A stretch of 64,000 bases of DNA. Origin: Monoplex corrugatus. Its lineage: Eukaryota > Mollusca > Gastropoda > Littorinimorpha > Ranellidae. The notes under the pieces are model-generated. The model was not told where the DNA came from, ran no database searches, and saw only the letters and a list, made by a program, of their open reading frames with translations. The DNA is taken from contig JAPXFY010000026.1 of NCBI GenBank assembly GCA_030674185.1, forward strand, positions 52,932,246 to 52,996,245, in the 5' to 3' direction. This document shows positions 11,696 to 23,299 of this stretch, one piece after another. The position numbers and the translations under genes were made by a program. Each line of letters starts with the position of its first letter. Position 1 is the first letter of the stretch.

Positions 11696-12079
11696 TTACT
11701 TGTATGTAGCCTATGTCTTATTGTGATGTTTTAATGTTTTATTGTAATGTGATGGAGCTATCCTGCTATACATTCAGAGTAAGAACACACTTTTTCATAT
11801 CAAAGCTGACAAACTTTCATACATCTTTTCAAAGACTATTTATCCCATTTTCAAAGACCTGGCCTGCAAACTAAAGTGTACTGAAAAGAAAAAAAACACT
11901 TACAAATCTACAGTACCAAAGAAGCACTGACAAGGTGGAGCAGATGTCCACACTGAATAATCACAGTATATACGTACAATCCTGGCTTAATTACTTGCAC
12001 TGAAGCACCAGCACCATGGAGTAGATGTCCACACACTCAACATCATACTATACACATATTATAAACCTGGCTAAATGAG

Positions 12080-12665
12080 TTGAGTAAATCACTTATAATT
12101 ATATGCAATGTTTCCTGTTAGTTTTGAATTGCTCAAAGCGCCTTAATCAGTTATATGCACCATTTCCTTTTATTTTTGAATAGTTCATAGCAGCTTAATC
12201 AATTATATGCACTATTTCCTTTTAGTTCTGAATAGTTCACAGCGGCTTAATCAGTTACATGCACTGTTTCCTCTAAGTTTTGAATTGTTCATGGCAACTT
12301 AACCACATGTTTACAAGTTACATACATGTATTGTTTTGTTTCTATTTTGAATTATTCATATGGACTTAAATCACTTACATGCACAATTTCCTCTTAGTTT
12401 TGAACAATTCAGAGAGATTTAATCACTTATAAGTTATATGCATTGTTTTCTTTTACTTTTGAATTGTTCACTGTGTCTTAAGTACTTACATGCACTGTTT
12501 CTTCTTAGTTTTGAACTGTTCACAGTGATTTATTCATTTAATCACTTATATGCTTTTTTTTTTTTAGTTTTGAATTGTTTATACTATATAATTATAGTGA
12601 CTGAATCAGTTACATAATATATACACTGTTTCCATTTAGTTGTGAATTGTTCATACTCATATCCA
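12080..12665 (+). repeat. degenerate ~55-60-bp minisatellite, about 10 units
   Basis: Each unit carries ATATGCA-x-TGTTTCCTTTTAGTTTTGAA, then TTGTTCA and a short variable part ending CTTAATCA. Units differ by 10-25% on inspection, so this array is old. Confidence 0.8.
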
Positions 12666-12765
12666 TGAAAATCACAAGAAATTATGAGTAAAATTGCTGA
12701 TTAAGTGAGCTTCTTTTTTAAAATTTATATACTGGTGTCATACACACAAACACATACACACATGT

Positions 12766-12803
<38 letters not shown>

Positions 12804-12807
<4 letters not shown>

Positions 12808-13312
12808 GCTCATTTCAAATGCTGTACACAGCTAAGCTAAAAGTTTCTGTACTGTTCAGGCACTGGCCTGCCTGTAACTAAAATCTAAGGTTTCTGGGTT
12901 CCATTCATTATTTATAAAAATTATAATACAAGAAGCCGGAATCAGAAAAGGCACAAAACAGGTCCATTCCACAAATTCCACAGCCACCAGTATTTGAATC
13001 GTGCCACCTATTTAAATCAAAGTAATTTTCATGGTCTTTTTATTGACGGAGAGTATCTATATCCGGCTTCAGTGCGAACATAACATTCCTATGATTATAA
13101 AGAAAGGTATCACTCAGTCCTATGAAGATTCAAAAACATTCTGTGATAAACCATCAAAGGGGGTAACCAGAATCCATATACACACATTAAAGGAAGAATC
13201 TGATACCCCCACACTGCCACTGAGTTTATCTACCCATAAAGATCAACCTGACAGCTGGAAGCATGAAATGAAAGCTGTGAGAAAATGACATGACATGACA
13301 GTCTCTTTACCT
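12804..13312 (+). repeat. duplicated ~500-bp segment, copy 2
   Basis: Near-identical partner of 7899-8400, again starting directly after a CA run (12776-12803). The same 85-codon frame sits at 13031-13288. Sequences to the right of the two copies are unrelated. Confidence 0.9.
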
Positions 13313-13381
13313 TTCATTCTTCTACAAATAAAAAACAAAAACAATTCTAGCTAGCCCTCTAATATATTTATCAATATTAAA

Positions 13382-13466
13382 GACACACACACACACACAC
13401 ACAAATAAACCTTACAATCATGCACATATTATAAAACCACGTATCAAACCAAACACACACTGGAAC

Positions 13467-13510
<44 letters not shown>

Positions 13511-13530
13511 GACACACACGCAAACACACA
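13382..13530. repeat. (CA)n microsatellites
   Basis: Two CA tracts separated by about 65 bases. Confidence 0.9.
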
Positions 13531-14066
13531 CCACATCACTGCTGCTGCTCTCATTTTAGTAAAAAAAAGATTTATAAACGTGTCGCAAGCCTTCTTTCAG
13601 TACTTGTTTTCACCTGATCACAACAATATACAAATATCTACATGCATACATGTGCACATACAATGATATACACATGCACGCATACACTCTCTTGCACATA
13701 AACGCTGTGTGAGAGAGAGTGTGTATGTGTGTGTGAGTGTCACCATGCGTGTATGTCACCGTGTGTATGGTGTGTAATACACAAACAAATAAATCTATAG
13801 AAATGCTGCAATTTTCCCCATTTAACTGAAATCTGAAAGTTTGTTGTATGCATGCACTAGGCCCATGTTCTCATGTATAAGTTTATGTTTACAATAAGTA
13901 TTTTGATTAAATTAACATGGGGTACCTCAAGTCTTTCAACATTTGTGTGTGTATGTATGTGTGCGTGTGTGTGTGAAGTGTGTGTGTACATGCAATGCAT
14001 GTCCATGGCATGTCATGTGTGTATATATATAATAGATATTTATACATATATAGGCCCTATAGGCCT

Positions 14067-14069
<3 letters not shown>

Positions 14070-14114
<45 letters not shown>

Positions 14115-14282
14115 TATGTGTGTGTGTGTATGTGTGTTGGGGGGGTATCAAGCTTGGAGACCAGACTTACCTCTGAATGTATACTGGGGGGGGGGGGTAT
14201 CAAGCTTGGAGACCAGACTTACCTCTGGTGTATACAAACGACAATTTTTTAATGGTGCAGTTTAGGTGGGGGGGGGGGGGGT
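14070..14282. repeat. (AT)n, poly-G runs and a short direct duplication
   Basis: An AT run is followed by two copies of GGTATCAAGCTTGGAGACCA plus GACTTACCTCTG, each preceded by a G run. A further G run sits at about 14268-14281. Confidence 0.8.
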
Positions 14283-15020
14283 TCTGTGCAGTTTAGGTCT
14301 ATCTCAGTTACAACAGGTCGACACCACACTAAACAAACCTTAAGACATCAGCTTCACTAAGTCACTGCAACACCACGCTCAACTATTAGCCTACTATATG
14401 ACGTGACTGTCACACTCAGTGTCTGCCTGTGTCATCAGATATGGGCAGAACGGCAGAGACGTTTCACGAACAGACAATAAACAATGGTCGGCCACTTCAC
14501 AGTCAATTCCTGTCAACGGCAACCGCACTATCAACATGTCAATGACATTTGACGATCTGTTAAGGATTTGCGCAACACAAAATATTTGTGCATTTCTTTC
14601 ACAGCTGGTGTTTGATGAAGTGTTTCTCAGTTCAGTGTTTGGAAACTGTCAGTATGAATTTCTAATTAGCTTTCGACAATATTAAAAAAAATAAAAATAA
14701 AAACATGACAGCTATGGGCTTATAGTTTGACAGGCCTTTTCAGCCCTCGTAGTCTTTGGTGTAGCCTATCAGGTATGCTGTAGAGTGTAGTACTTGTAGT
14801 AACTAGTATAGGCCTATATATAGATCAACACGAGACCTCTAGTCTAGCCTAGTCTATCATCATGCGCTCTCGCCTCGGGTCCATCTGTCTCAACTAGGCC
14901 TGGTATAATTACAAATTGATGAAATGCACTTACGATCCGTTGATTTGTTCGTGGAATTTGATTTTTCCATCAGAGGTATCGGCTTCAAAATTTGGGAAAA
15001 CGTCACCGAGGTTCACAGGC

Positions 15021-15125
15021 ATGGCGTTTCTTGCAGACGAACAGACGACAGACTTTCCAACACAGCACACGGGAGGTGAAGACGCTTTCGACTGTCCTTC
15101 CACGACTGGACCGAACTCTTCCGAG
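15021..15125 (+). CDS. candidate RGL first exon (a)
   Basis: ATG in a good context (G at -3, G at +4) begins MAFLADEQTTDFPTQHTGGE and runs 35 codons to GAG, followed by the donor GTAAGC. It ends in phase 0 and can join GAT at 32230. The frame is also open upstream to another ATG at 14916, so the start is not settled. No conserved domain is expected here, because RalGDS/RGL N-termini vary. Support comes from phase, donor and position, not homology. Confidence 0.45.
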
Positions 15126-15317
15126 GTAAGCTAATCTTTTGCCGAAGCCCGAAGATTACCTCCGGAAATTTACGGACACTGACGATGTTAGATACAAACA
15201 TGGCAGACCGGAAGTAGGTAGACAAGATAACATCTGCAATCAAACCCTTTGAAAAACCCTGATAGTTTCTTTAACATGTCGTCTTTTGACGAATTTCAGT
15301 TTTTAACTTGAAATAGA

Positions 15318-15344
15318 ATGGAACCAGAACGCCATGATACTCAG
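15318..15344 (+). CDS. candidate RGL first exon (b)
   Basis: ATG with A at -3 and G at +4, an in-frame stop upstream, and nine codons (MEPERHDTQ) followed by the strong donor GTGAGT. It ends in phase 0. It could splice to 15862 or directly to 32230. Short coding first exons are common in animal genes, but so are chance occurrences of this pattern. Confidence 0.4.
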
Positions 15345-15861
15345 GTGAGTTCTGATTCTGTTAATTAACCGAGTTTTCTGTGCCACTGAAACCCGACCTT
15401 TACGCTGCTGATAAGAAAACTAAGCATTTTGGTAGAGCTTCGACTGCTTCCTTGCTCCATTTCCATTTTGATCGAGATGGTGATTTATTTGCTGATGCCC
15501 TCCATATTAATTGGATTTGTGTTACATGAAGGAGAAAGTTCGCTGAAGAGAGCGCAGATTTAATTCTAGTAATTTGACACTTTTAGCGATGTGTAACATT
15601 GTACCTGCAGATAAGATGATGTGGGCCTAGATCATCTAGTAGTTCAGTAGTTGTAAGCTTAACAAGTAAGTTAATCAGAAGCCTAAGAAGGCTGCTTTAT
15701 AGACTGCAGTTTATTATCTAAAGTCTAGTTACTAGTATCTAGCTCTAATCCCTCTATCATCTTGTCAATATCTGCATGAGGCTATTTACTTTACTACTAT
15801 CTAAACAGTAGTGTCTTGTTCTAACCCCTCATCCCCTGTAATGGGGGTCTAGCGTCCTCAG

Positions 15862-15990
15862 GCCTGTCAGCAACTGCCAAACTGTGCCTTCATCAAATAC
15901 CTTGCAGTTGCCGTTCAGTTAGCTAAGAAGGGAACAATGCCAGTGGTCATGGGCAGCAGTAAGAGTAAATCTCTCTCTTGTAGACTCCAG
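15862..15990 (+). CDS. candidate RGL exon (c), internal or alternative first, with myristoylation-like motif
   Basis: Preceded by the acceptor TCCTCAG and followed by the donor GTAAGC. It is 129 bases (43 codons) and phase 0 at both ends. The frame is closed just upstream by TAG at 15850-15852. It reads ACQQLPNCAFIKYLAVAVQL, then AKKGTMPVVMGSSKSKSLSC and RLQ. If translation starts at the second ATG (15949; G at -3, G at +4), the product begins MGSSKSK. This fits the N-myristoylation consensus (Gly2, Ser6, Lys7) as in Src-family kinases. An ATG four codons earlier (15937) would mask the glycine. Whether it is a cassette exon, an alternative first exon or neither cannot be settled here. Confidence 0.4.
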
Positions 15991-17538
15991 GTAAGCCTGT
16001 AAGTTTGGGTTAGGTCAAGGGTTTTGCCTAGCCATTTCACATACATTTGTCAACAGAATGATCAGTCAGTAAAGATGTAAAATGTGAAGGCATTCTTGTT
16101 GATTGATCATCCACAGTATGTTTAGGATGACTTTGGTAGGTGATGGATGGAATTGGCATTTGCTCAGCATAGCAGTTGAATTGGCATACCACTGTCATTT
16201 CATTGGAGCAGGCTACTTGCTATCAGATATATAACTTTTGGTTTTGGTATGGGGTGATTTAAAAAAAAATCTACCGACTAGTTATTAGGCCTAAAAAATA
16301 GTGCAGATCTGTATTAAACAGTATTATACATGTATGTTTATGATGTTTTTGCAACCAAGAGTAAGACTTACAGAGAGGTAGAAAAGGTGACGACAATTTT
16401 CATAGATTTTGCACTACAGCTTGAAATGTCACTAGGCCTATAATAAGTGTCTTGTTTGATTTTTGATTTACCTTTATCGTTGCTGCTTGTCAAAATCTTA
16501 TAATTTTGATGAATATGAATAATACTATTAATAGTGGCTGCTGTTGTCTAGAGGTATTTTTATGTGTGTGTGTGAAATAGATATTCTTACTCCGTCAAAT
16601 GTATGTTAAATTCATTATGTCTCTAGTAATAGTATTAGCAGTGACATTGTCTAAAGCTGAAACTGAATTTTACCATATGAAAACATATTTTGTGTATTTT
16701 AAAAATATACTTATTCTTCTCTCTTTTTTTTTATTATTCATTTTTAAAACAAAACAGATTAAACTAGAGTGTCTCACATTAATGATTAATTGGTTTGCTT
16801 TTAATTCTATATCAGTATTGATATGGTATATCAAAAAGCAAAACAGAAAGTGTAGGCCAGTTAAATGATGCTTGAGTGACTCGCTTCTGCCATATTCCAT
16901 AAAGTACAATATGATAAAACTATCCTCATCACAAATTGCCCAGGATCTTGCAAGTTTGAGAAACACCATTGAGGAGCTTTTTACAGAAAGTAAGTAGTAT
17001 TTGAATGCACAGTATGTATGTTGATCTGCAGAGCAATGTCCACAATACTGGCAAAGTAATGAAAATAAACAAACACAAGTAATTGTTATAAACAATGTAT
17101 TCTGCTGTACCCTGTGAAACACAAAACAAAACAAATTCACAAACAAACGAACAATATTTTGAAATTTCTGTAAAATATTATTGATAATCTACAGGCTCCA
17201 AGAGTCCAGTGGGAAAAGGTCTTCCATATTACAATTATAAAACATGGCACAGTTGAGGACCAGTCACTCACCATTTTCAAAAAGATTAGATGTTGTATAC
17301 CCACCAAATAAATTATGCACGCACTCATTTAGTGTACATGTATACATGTATGTATCGAAAATGAAAGGCAAGAGTTGTAAGCAGACTTTACACTTTTGTC
17401 TGGGAATTGTGATATTTGTATTATTCACTGCATGTCATGAGATGTGGTCAGAGTTGTGACCTTTGAAGAATTTGTAGGTGACACACAGTTGTAATGCATA
17501 CACAGAGACACAGACAGACATTGTGACATACACACAGA
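15991..17538. other. RGL first intron, AT-rich, no gene recognised
   Basis: Low-complexity intronic DNA. Frames at 16599-16868 and 16670-17146 are AT-biased and have no recognisable motif. Confidence 0.5.
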
Positions 17539-17554
17539 CGTATACACACACAGA

Positions 17555-17588
<34 letters not shown>

Positions 17589-17612
17589 TGCACGTACACA
17601 CACATACACACA
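17539..17612. repeat. (CA)n microsatellite
   Basis: CA repeats with CATG interruptions, immediately upstream of the LINE ORF1-like remnant. Confidence 0.95.
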
Positions 17613-18040
17613 CACATGAATTGAACAGCAAAGATCTCCCTGCAACAACTAAACATCTCGCTTCAGGCATAAAACAAATAGCACAAGAACATCCAAAATC
17701 TAAGGTTGCTTCTGTACAGCAGGCCCGAATGGAGGTTCAACGAAATCTGTTCAATGCTTTCCTATCTGCTGAACTTGTTGATATGAAAAATATTTCTTTT
17801 GTATCACATGAGAACCTTCGTACCACTCAACAATTTCTAAAAGACGACATTCTACCCCACCACCAGAGGAAGTAGCATCATTGCAGGAAATCTTGGAAGA
17901 CACATTCAAGATCTGTTTTGGGAGAATCCAAGGAGAACATCAAGATCAAGATCATCACAGCTACACCCTTCCAGATTCTCCAGAGGACAGTACCACCTTT
18001 TTGACAACTACACACCATGGTGGCCTTATAATATGTTTTG
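17613..18040 (+). pseudogene. possible ORF1 remnant of the downstream I-like LINE
   Basis: An open stretch reads [20 protein letters not shown] and continues to about 17871. A shifted frame then continues with a basic, Arg/Ser-rich segment (RRTSRSRSSQLHPSRFSRGQ) ending near 18037. A basic C-terminus just upstream of an endonuclease ORF suits a LINE ORF1 nucleic-acid-binding protein. No domain is recognised and at least one frameshift is present. It could also be unrelated. Confidence 0.35.
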
Positions 18041-18477
18041 AAATAACAGTATTACATATATACAATACTTAATGTTCATGTCACAGGACTTTTACCTCGT
18101 CATCTCTGACATTTCTTCTGTTGAAAATATACAATAACTAGGTTTTAGTCCGACTATCAAGACTCGGTCAGACTATACACTCTGTACATTTGAAGACGTG
18201 TATCAATATCATTGTATCATGTATGCTATTATTTTGATTTTTGGTTATTTGTTATCCCTTGTAATCTATTATCTCCTTTATAAGTTATTCGTACATTGGA
18301 CTATGTAATTTTCTTTTTATTGTTTTTGCTACAATTTTGTTATCTTTACTTCGTAGTCTAAGTAATTACATAATTTTCTTTCTGTCCAGTTCTCCTGGAT
18401 ACAGAAAATCAAAGTATTCATTATTATCGACCATAAATAATAGTTAATAGAAAGTTGGAGATTAACCAATATCAGCA

Positions 18478-20010
18478 ATGCGACAACAATCTCTAGTCAA
18501 GTTTTTGCAATGGAATTGTAGATCCCTTTCCAACTCGACTTACTTCGAACATTTCCTGGCATCAAATAGGTGTGAAATTTTGATTCTACAGTCGATGAAT
18601 GGTGTCGCTACCAAATTTCCCAATTATTATTATCGTCCAGTCTATGAATGTGGGAATCACGGGAAGAAGGTATCCACCGCGATATATATACTCAAAGAGT
18701 TACAATACTGCTTACTTACTTCCCCAGTTTTGAAATCAAGCGAAAATTTGCATGCTTGTGCTGCCACTGTCCAATTAAGCAATTCTTTAAACATCAACGT
18801 TTTGTCAGACTACCTGCCAACAGATCCAAATGACCACAACACAGAATGGCTGCACATGATCCAAGATCAGCAGCGTGGTAAATGGCTAATAGGTGGAGAC
18901 TTTAATTCCCACTCCCCATTTTGGGAAAAGAACTGTTCTACTGTTACGAGCAATTGTTTGGTAGAAAATATTGTTGATAGTTCGCTTTACCTTCTAAATG
19001 ATGGTAGTGTCACTAGGATCCCAGATGTTTCCAAACACAGGGCGACAGCCATCGATTTGTCTCTAATCTCACCAGAATTAGTACCACCCTGTACCTGGGA
19101 AACTCACAGAGACACTTTGGGAAGCAATGACCGACCTATCATCATAACCATAACTGACAAAAACATCAGAATGAAAGACAGCTCTCCTGAAATTATTCCA
19201 AAATATAATTACAAGCATGCTGACTGGTCCTTATTTCGAACTGCTCTTGCTAATCAAGATTACAGACATTATGAAAGTGAAAATGTAGACATTATCATGT
19301 TTTCTAAATTCCAAGAGTCAATTCTAGCCGCTGCAGACCTATCGATTCCGAAACTCAAATCTTCTAGATCAAATAATCGATTGGGTAATGTTTGGTGGAC
19401 AGAGGCATGTGAGAAAGCAGTTCAATATAAAAGGGAGAAATTCAAAATCTACATCAAAAGCCGGAAACCTGAAGATCATGTGGAAATGAAAAAAGCTAAC
19501 ATCCAATGTAACAAAATCATTGCTGAAGCAAAGAAAGATTATTGGGCATCATTCTGCACAAAAGAAATTTCAGATTTCAAAGATTTCCATAAAGTCTGGA
19601 CGAAAATGAAACAAATGAAGGATGGAACCAACTTACCTAGGTGTCCGATAATGATTGAAACATGTAACACATTTCCTTCAGACATGGACAAAGCAGAAAC
19701 TTTTGTGGATCTGTTTGCTGAAAACAATAAAGTTGAAGGTTTATCTCCTGACTGCAAACATCACAGAGAAATGGAAGATAACAATCCAATCTACACTGAT
19801 CCAGTACCACGGAATGATCTCTGGTTTAATTCTCCAATCACCTTGGAAGAGCTAAAAAACACAGTACTGTCTCTACACAACAAAAAGAGTTCGGTAGGCG
19901 TTGATGCAGTTTCGACTGAAATGATTAAACATCTCCCTGAAAACTACCTTATTTTCCAACACAAAATTTTGCAGAAATGCTGGGTTAGCAGAACTGTGCC
20001 ACATATTTAA
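18478..20010 (+). pseudogene. LINE endonuclease and RT N-terminus
   Basis: The 510-codon frame starts MRQQSLVKFLQWNCRSLSNS. APE landmarks are LQWNCRSL, GGDFNSHSPFW at about residues 139-149, TAIDLSLIS at about 190, and GSNDRPI near 216. Two catalytic positions look altered: ILILQSMN lacks the Glu usual in the LQE box, and GSNDRPI has Arg where SDH normally supplies His. After a linker, RT begins (SVGVDAVSTEMIKHLP at about residues 479-494). The frame ends at 20010, where a deletion and frameshift near 19980 remove the RT core and lead into ...FNILIQDLPKALL in another frame. Confidence 0.85.
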
Positions 20011-20019
20011 TATCCTTAT

Positions 20020-20893
20020 ACAGGATCTTCCTAAAGCTCTTTTAAATCGTGTTGTTTTAGTACAGTATGCTGATGATATATGCACTTGGATGAATATCAC
20101 TTTAAAAAAGACAACTCCACAGAGAACGTGAAATTACATTAGGAAGTTGTATCAAATTGATCTTGATAATCTTGGAAACTATATGTTAGAAAATGGTCTG
20201 TCGTTGTCAGCAGAAAAAACTAACATGATGCTGTTTGATCCTGGTGGTAACTCAAATAACTTGCCTACTTTCAAATTGCTTGGTGAAGTGTTAAATTACA
20301 AACAGGTCGTAAAATTTCTGGGAGTTTACATCACGTCGAAATTAAGCTGGAATGTCCATTTTGATTATATTTTAACAAAAGCACGAAAAAACTTTAATTT
20401 TCTAAAGATAATAAGCAAATTACCCTGGGGAATGGATACAAATGTACTGATTCATCTGTCAACACCGCTGGTCAGGTCTAAATTATCCTACGTGCAAAAA
20501 GTTTTCTTCAATGCACCCAAATATTTACTAAAAAAGATTCAGAGCTTGGACTGCAAAAGTCTTAAAATTGCACTAGGTGTACCAATTCATGCTTCTACTC
20601 TGGAAACGTACAAAGTTGCTGGAATTCTACCTTTAAACAACCATTGTGAGCTAGCTACAGTAAAGTTTGCAATTAGAACTGCTTCACAAGCGGATAATTT
20701 TGTGAGCAAAGAAATTAAGATCAGGTCTGATACTGACTTTCCAAAACGAGCAAAAAACATTTCATCACAAATTACAGCCGCAACTTACATATCTGGCCTG
20801 ATCAAACAGTCCAACATCACAATGGATGAAATAGCCAAGAAACCAACGATAACGCCTATCCCTACATGGGAAATACTAAAAGGCCACTTTTGA
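20020..20893 (+). pseudogene. LINE RT catalytic box and C-terminal part
   Basis: VVLVQYADDICTWMN at about 20051-20095 contains the YADD catalytic motif. A TGA near 20129 breaks the frame. It reopens at 20147 with LENGLSLSAEKTNMM and VVKFLGVYITSKLSWN, typical of the region after the palm, and runs to TGA at 20891-20893. The next segment continues one base out of frame. RT motifs between the start region and YADD are deleted. Confidence 0.85.
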
Positions 20894-21557
20894 TCTCGAT
20901 TATGCAAACGTTAAAAAAGATAATAATGTCAACATTACGCTATCCACAGCTTGTGAACACATCGATGAAAAGTACCGTACCCACCTCCACATTTTTACCG
21001 ATGGGTCAGTCTTAGCAAATCAGAGCGCTGGAGCAGCCTTTTATGTTCCAAAATTTAACATTAAAAAGTCTTTTTTTATTGGGGCAAATGTATCTATATA
21101 TACAGTAGAATTGGTCGCTGTTGTTCAAGCGTTGCATTATTTAATAAGCCTTCGGCCTGTGTCATTCAAAGTAGTTCTCTTTGTTGATTCAAAATCTGTA
21201 TTATATGCCTTACAGTCTTTTGATACAGACACAAGACCTGACTTAATTATTGAGGCAAATCATCTAATACATTGTTTAAAGATAAATGGCTCGGAAATCA
21301 ATTTATGCTGGGTGCCTTCTCATGTTGGTCTTCATGGCAACAACGTAGTTGATAGAGCAGCTAAATCCGGTGCCCTCCATTCTGAAAATTCCATAGAATT
21401 ACATGTTAACACCTCGGTAAAAGAAGCTTACAACTCGCTAGAATTAGCATCATGGATTCGATTTCATGAACATTTAAATGAAAAATTTGTGTCTCAAAAA
21501 AGAATCAAACTTTCAGTTCAAAATATATGTAAAAAATTGCAGTATTCCTCGTTATAA
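20885..21557 (+). pseudogene. LINE RNase H domain
   Basis: FTDGSVLANQSAG (first Asp) at about 20994, YTVELVAVVQAL (Glu) near 21100, FVDSKSVLYAL (Asp) near 21180, and WVPSHVGLHGNNVVDRAAK (His and last Asp) near 21310. All expected RNase H acidic and His positions are visible. A frameshift near 20887 separates this part from the RT part, and a stop at 21557 precedes the C-terminal segment. Confidence 0.85.
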
Positions 21558-21569
21558 AACTTATATCAT

Positions 21570-21836
21570 TTGAGATTAATTGTTATGACATATTTTCGCA
21601 TTCAACTGAACGCTTTGAAAACAAAATATTGTAACAACGTTTTATGTATTTGCAGCGAACAATTCACATTGTATCACTGTTTGTTTTACTGCAGAAAGCT
21701 TCGTTCCTTTTTACCAAAGACGTTTACACAAGGAAACTATCTTGAAACGCATTTTAAAGAAGTAGTATCAGATCAAGTTTTGTTAGTTAAAATTTCAGAA
21801 TCATTCGTTCACAGTCCCGTTAATGCGTTACTTTAA
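21570..21836 (+). pseudogene. LINE C-terminal Cys/His segment
   Basis: Contains CNNVLCICSEQFTLYHCLFY followed by CRKL, a Cys/His-rich pattern seen at the C-terminus of RNase H-bearing LINE polyproteins. It is separated from RNase H by an in-frame stop. Confidence 0.65.
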
Positions 21837-22110
21837 GATTATTATTATAATTATGATTATTTTTGTTTTGTTTTGTTTTTATGATGATTTTTCTTTTACA
21901 TTATTGATGTTAGCGTTTTTCTAGTTTCATTTCTCTGTTCATCCATATCCTTTTTCTTAAGACCTTGCCGCTTCCTTTTAATTTTTTTTTTATGTCCCTT
22001 ACTCTGTTCCCCTCTCCCCTCCCCCCTAATTTCATCCTCCATGCCATTTTCCCCCGTCTAATATCACTTATAGTGAAAAGACGTTAAATCAAGCAACGAA
22101 CGAACACACA

Positions 22111-22719
22111 GATAAAATGATAAAAAAAAAAAAAAAGCACTTTGTCATAAAATTTCTTGTAAACATGGAGAAAAAAACCCTGTGCACTAAGGAATGTGTT
22201 TTCTTTGTTTGTGTTATTTTTCTATGTATGATTAAAATGTAAAGAAGTTACTTCTTGATAGTTCATCTTTTCTTTCTGTTCATTTGATATTTGCCTTCTG
22301 AATTCCTTCAGGATTCTGTATCAAATGACAGAAATTTTTGGAAGAACTTTGATGCAAAGAAACATGGCTTAGGATTTAGCCGCCAAAGCAGTTGATGTTC
22401 AGAGATCAGAAGATCTTTTTATTTCTGCTAATGCTTTTGGACTTTCTTTTTTTTTTTTAATCCTGAACTTTTTGTGAGTGTGAGATACAAAAAAAGACAA
22501 CAAAAATGCATGGGCAGATATATGTACACACACTACTAATGAATTTTAACCTATTCATGGAGAAAATTAAAACAAAAACAAGGAAATTAGAAAACACAGA
22601 GCAGACAAAATTCGGTCATGAACCACATGGCATATCAGCCCCATCCTAATTTGTCTTTTTTTTCCCTGTTAGTGTTATGAACTTTGAGTGAAACAAACAA
22701 TCTGCAGCAACTATAATAC
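22111..22719. other. intronic, no gene recognised
   Basis: AT-rich, with a poly-A run at about 22120-22136. No motif found. Confidence 0.5.
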
Positions 22720-22984
22720 CTGTTCACCTGTCGGTGACATCATTTTTGATGGTTGTGGCTGGTGCATGCCCCATCAGCTGTCTCCATCCCCTTTTGTCTA
22801 CAGTCCTTCTGTAGATTTCATCTTTCCGCAGCTTTGTCCACTTGGCTATGTTCTCTACATAGGAAGTTGGTGGTCTTCCTTGTCGTCTCTTGCCCTCCAT
22901 TTTGCCCTGGGCCACAGTCTTCATTATATGGCAGCTTGGATGTCTCATAGCATGTCCAAAGTATAACAGCAACATTAGAAACAT
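22720..22984 (-). pseudogene. RTE-like LINE C-terminal fragment
   Basis: The minus-strand frame includes YFGHAMRHPS, KMEGKRRQGRPPTSYVENIA and WRQLMGHAPATT. This matches the pattern of RTE/BovB ORF2 C-termini: a GH-x-MR box, then G-(K/R)-RR-x-GRP, then a terminal WR. Only the last ~85 codons remain. Confidence 0.75.
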
Positions 22985-23199
22985 GAACTGCTGTTTAGTT
23001 TATTTTTTGTTAAGCATTCATGATTGTCTCAGCTGTGTGTATGTTGTTTTGCCCAAGCTGTGCAGATGTTATATTGCTGCACAGTCTGCATATTCTGTCT
23101 TTGTTGGGTTTGCGGGCTGGGTGTTTTTGTGTTTCCATAAAGCACTTGATACTGAGATGACTTAACAGGCATCAGGCAGAATCTGCTCATGCCGGATTG

Positions 23200-23265
23200 A
23201 ACCCAGACCTTCTGATTGGAAGTCTGATGTCTTACCCACTTGACTATTGTGCCTGTCACAACTGT
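23200..23265 (-). mobile_element. tRNA-derived SINE head, minus strand
   Basis: The reverse complement reads like a tRNA: a box A-like AGTCAAGTGGGTAAGACATC, an anticodon-like loop, then box B GGTCTGGGTTCAATCC. No acceptor-stem pairing or clean ends, so it is a SINE relic and not a tRNA gene. Confidence 0.6.
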
Positions 23266-23299
23266 TAATCTGAGCAAAACAAACATTCTGTGATAAACC

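Larger units (their letters stand above)
14850..15350 (+). promoter_or_regulatory. probable 5' region of the RGL gene
   Basis: This stretch is less repetitive and richer in CpG than its surroundings. It contains two ATG-to-splice-donor units (15021-15125 and 15318-15344) that end in the phase needed for the downstream RGL exons. I see no clear TATA box. Promoter status is inference from position only. Confidence 0.35.
18478..22110 (+). mobile_element. I-like non-LTR retrotransposon, decayed
   Basis: In order: AP endonuclease, start of RT, the RT catalytic box, RT thumb/C-terminal region, RNase H, and a cysteine/histidine C-terminal segment. The 3' end near 22065-22110 reads TATAGTGAAAAGACGTTAAA followed by TCAAGCAACGAACGAAC. 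Endonuclease plus RT plus RNase H is the domain set of the I superfamily. The element lacks much of the RT and carries several frameshifts and stops. It lies in the RGL first intron in the sense orientation. Its 3' tail recurs on the minus strand at 45038-45092. Confidence 0.85.

Noticed and set aside
15013..15243. Minus-strand 76-codon frame over the RGL 5' region
   Set aside because: Overlaps the candidate first exon in antisense, with no motif and no splice partner.
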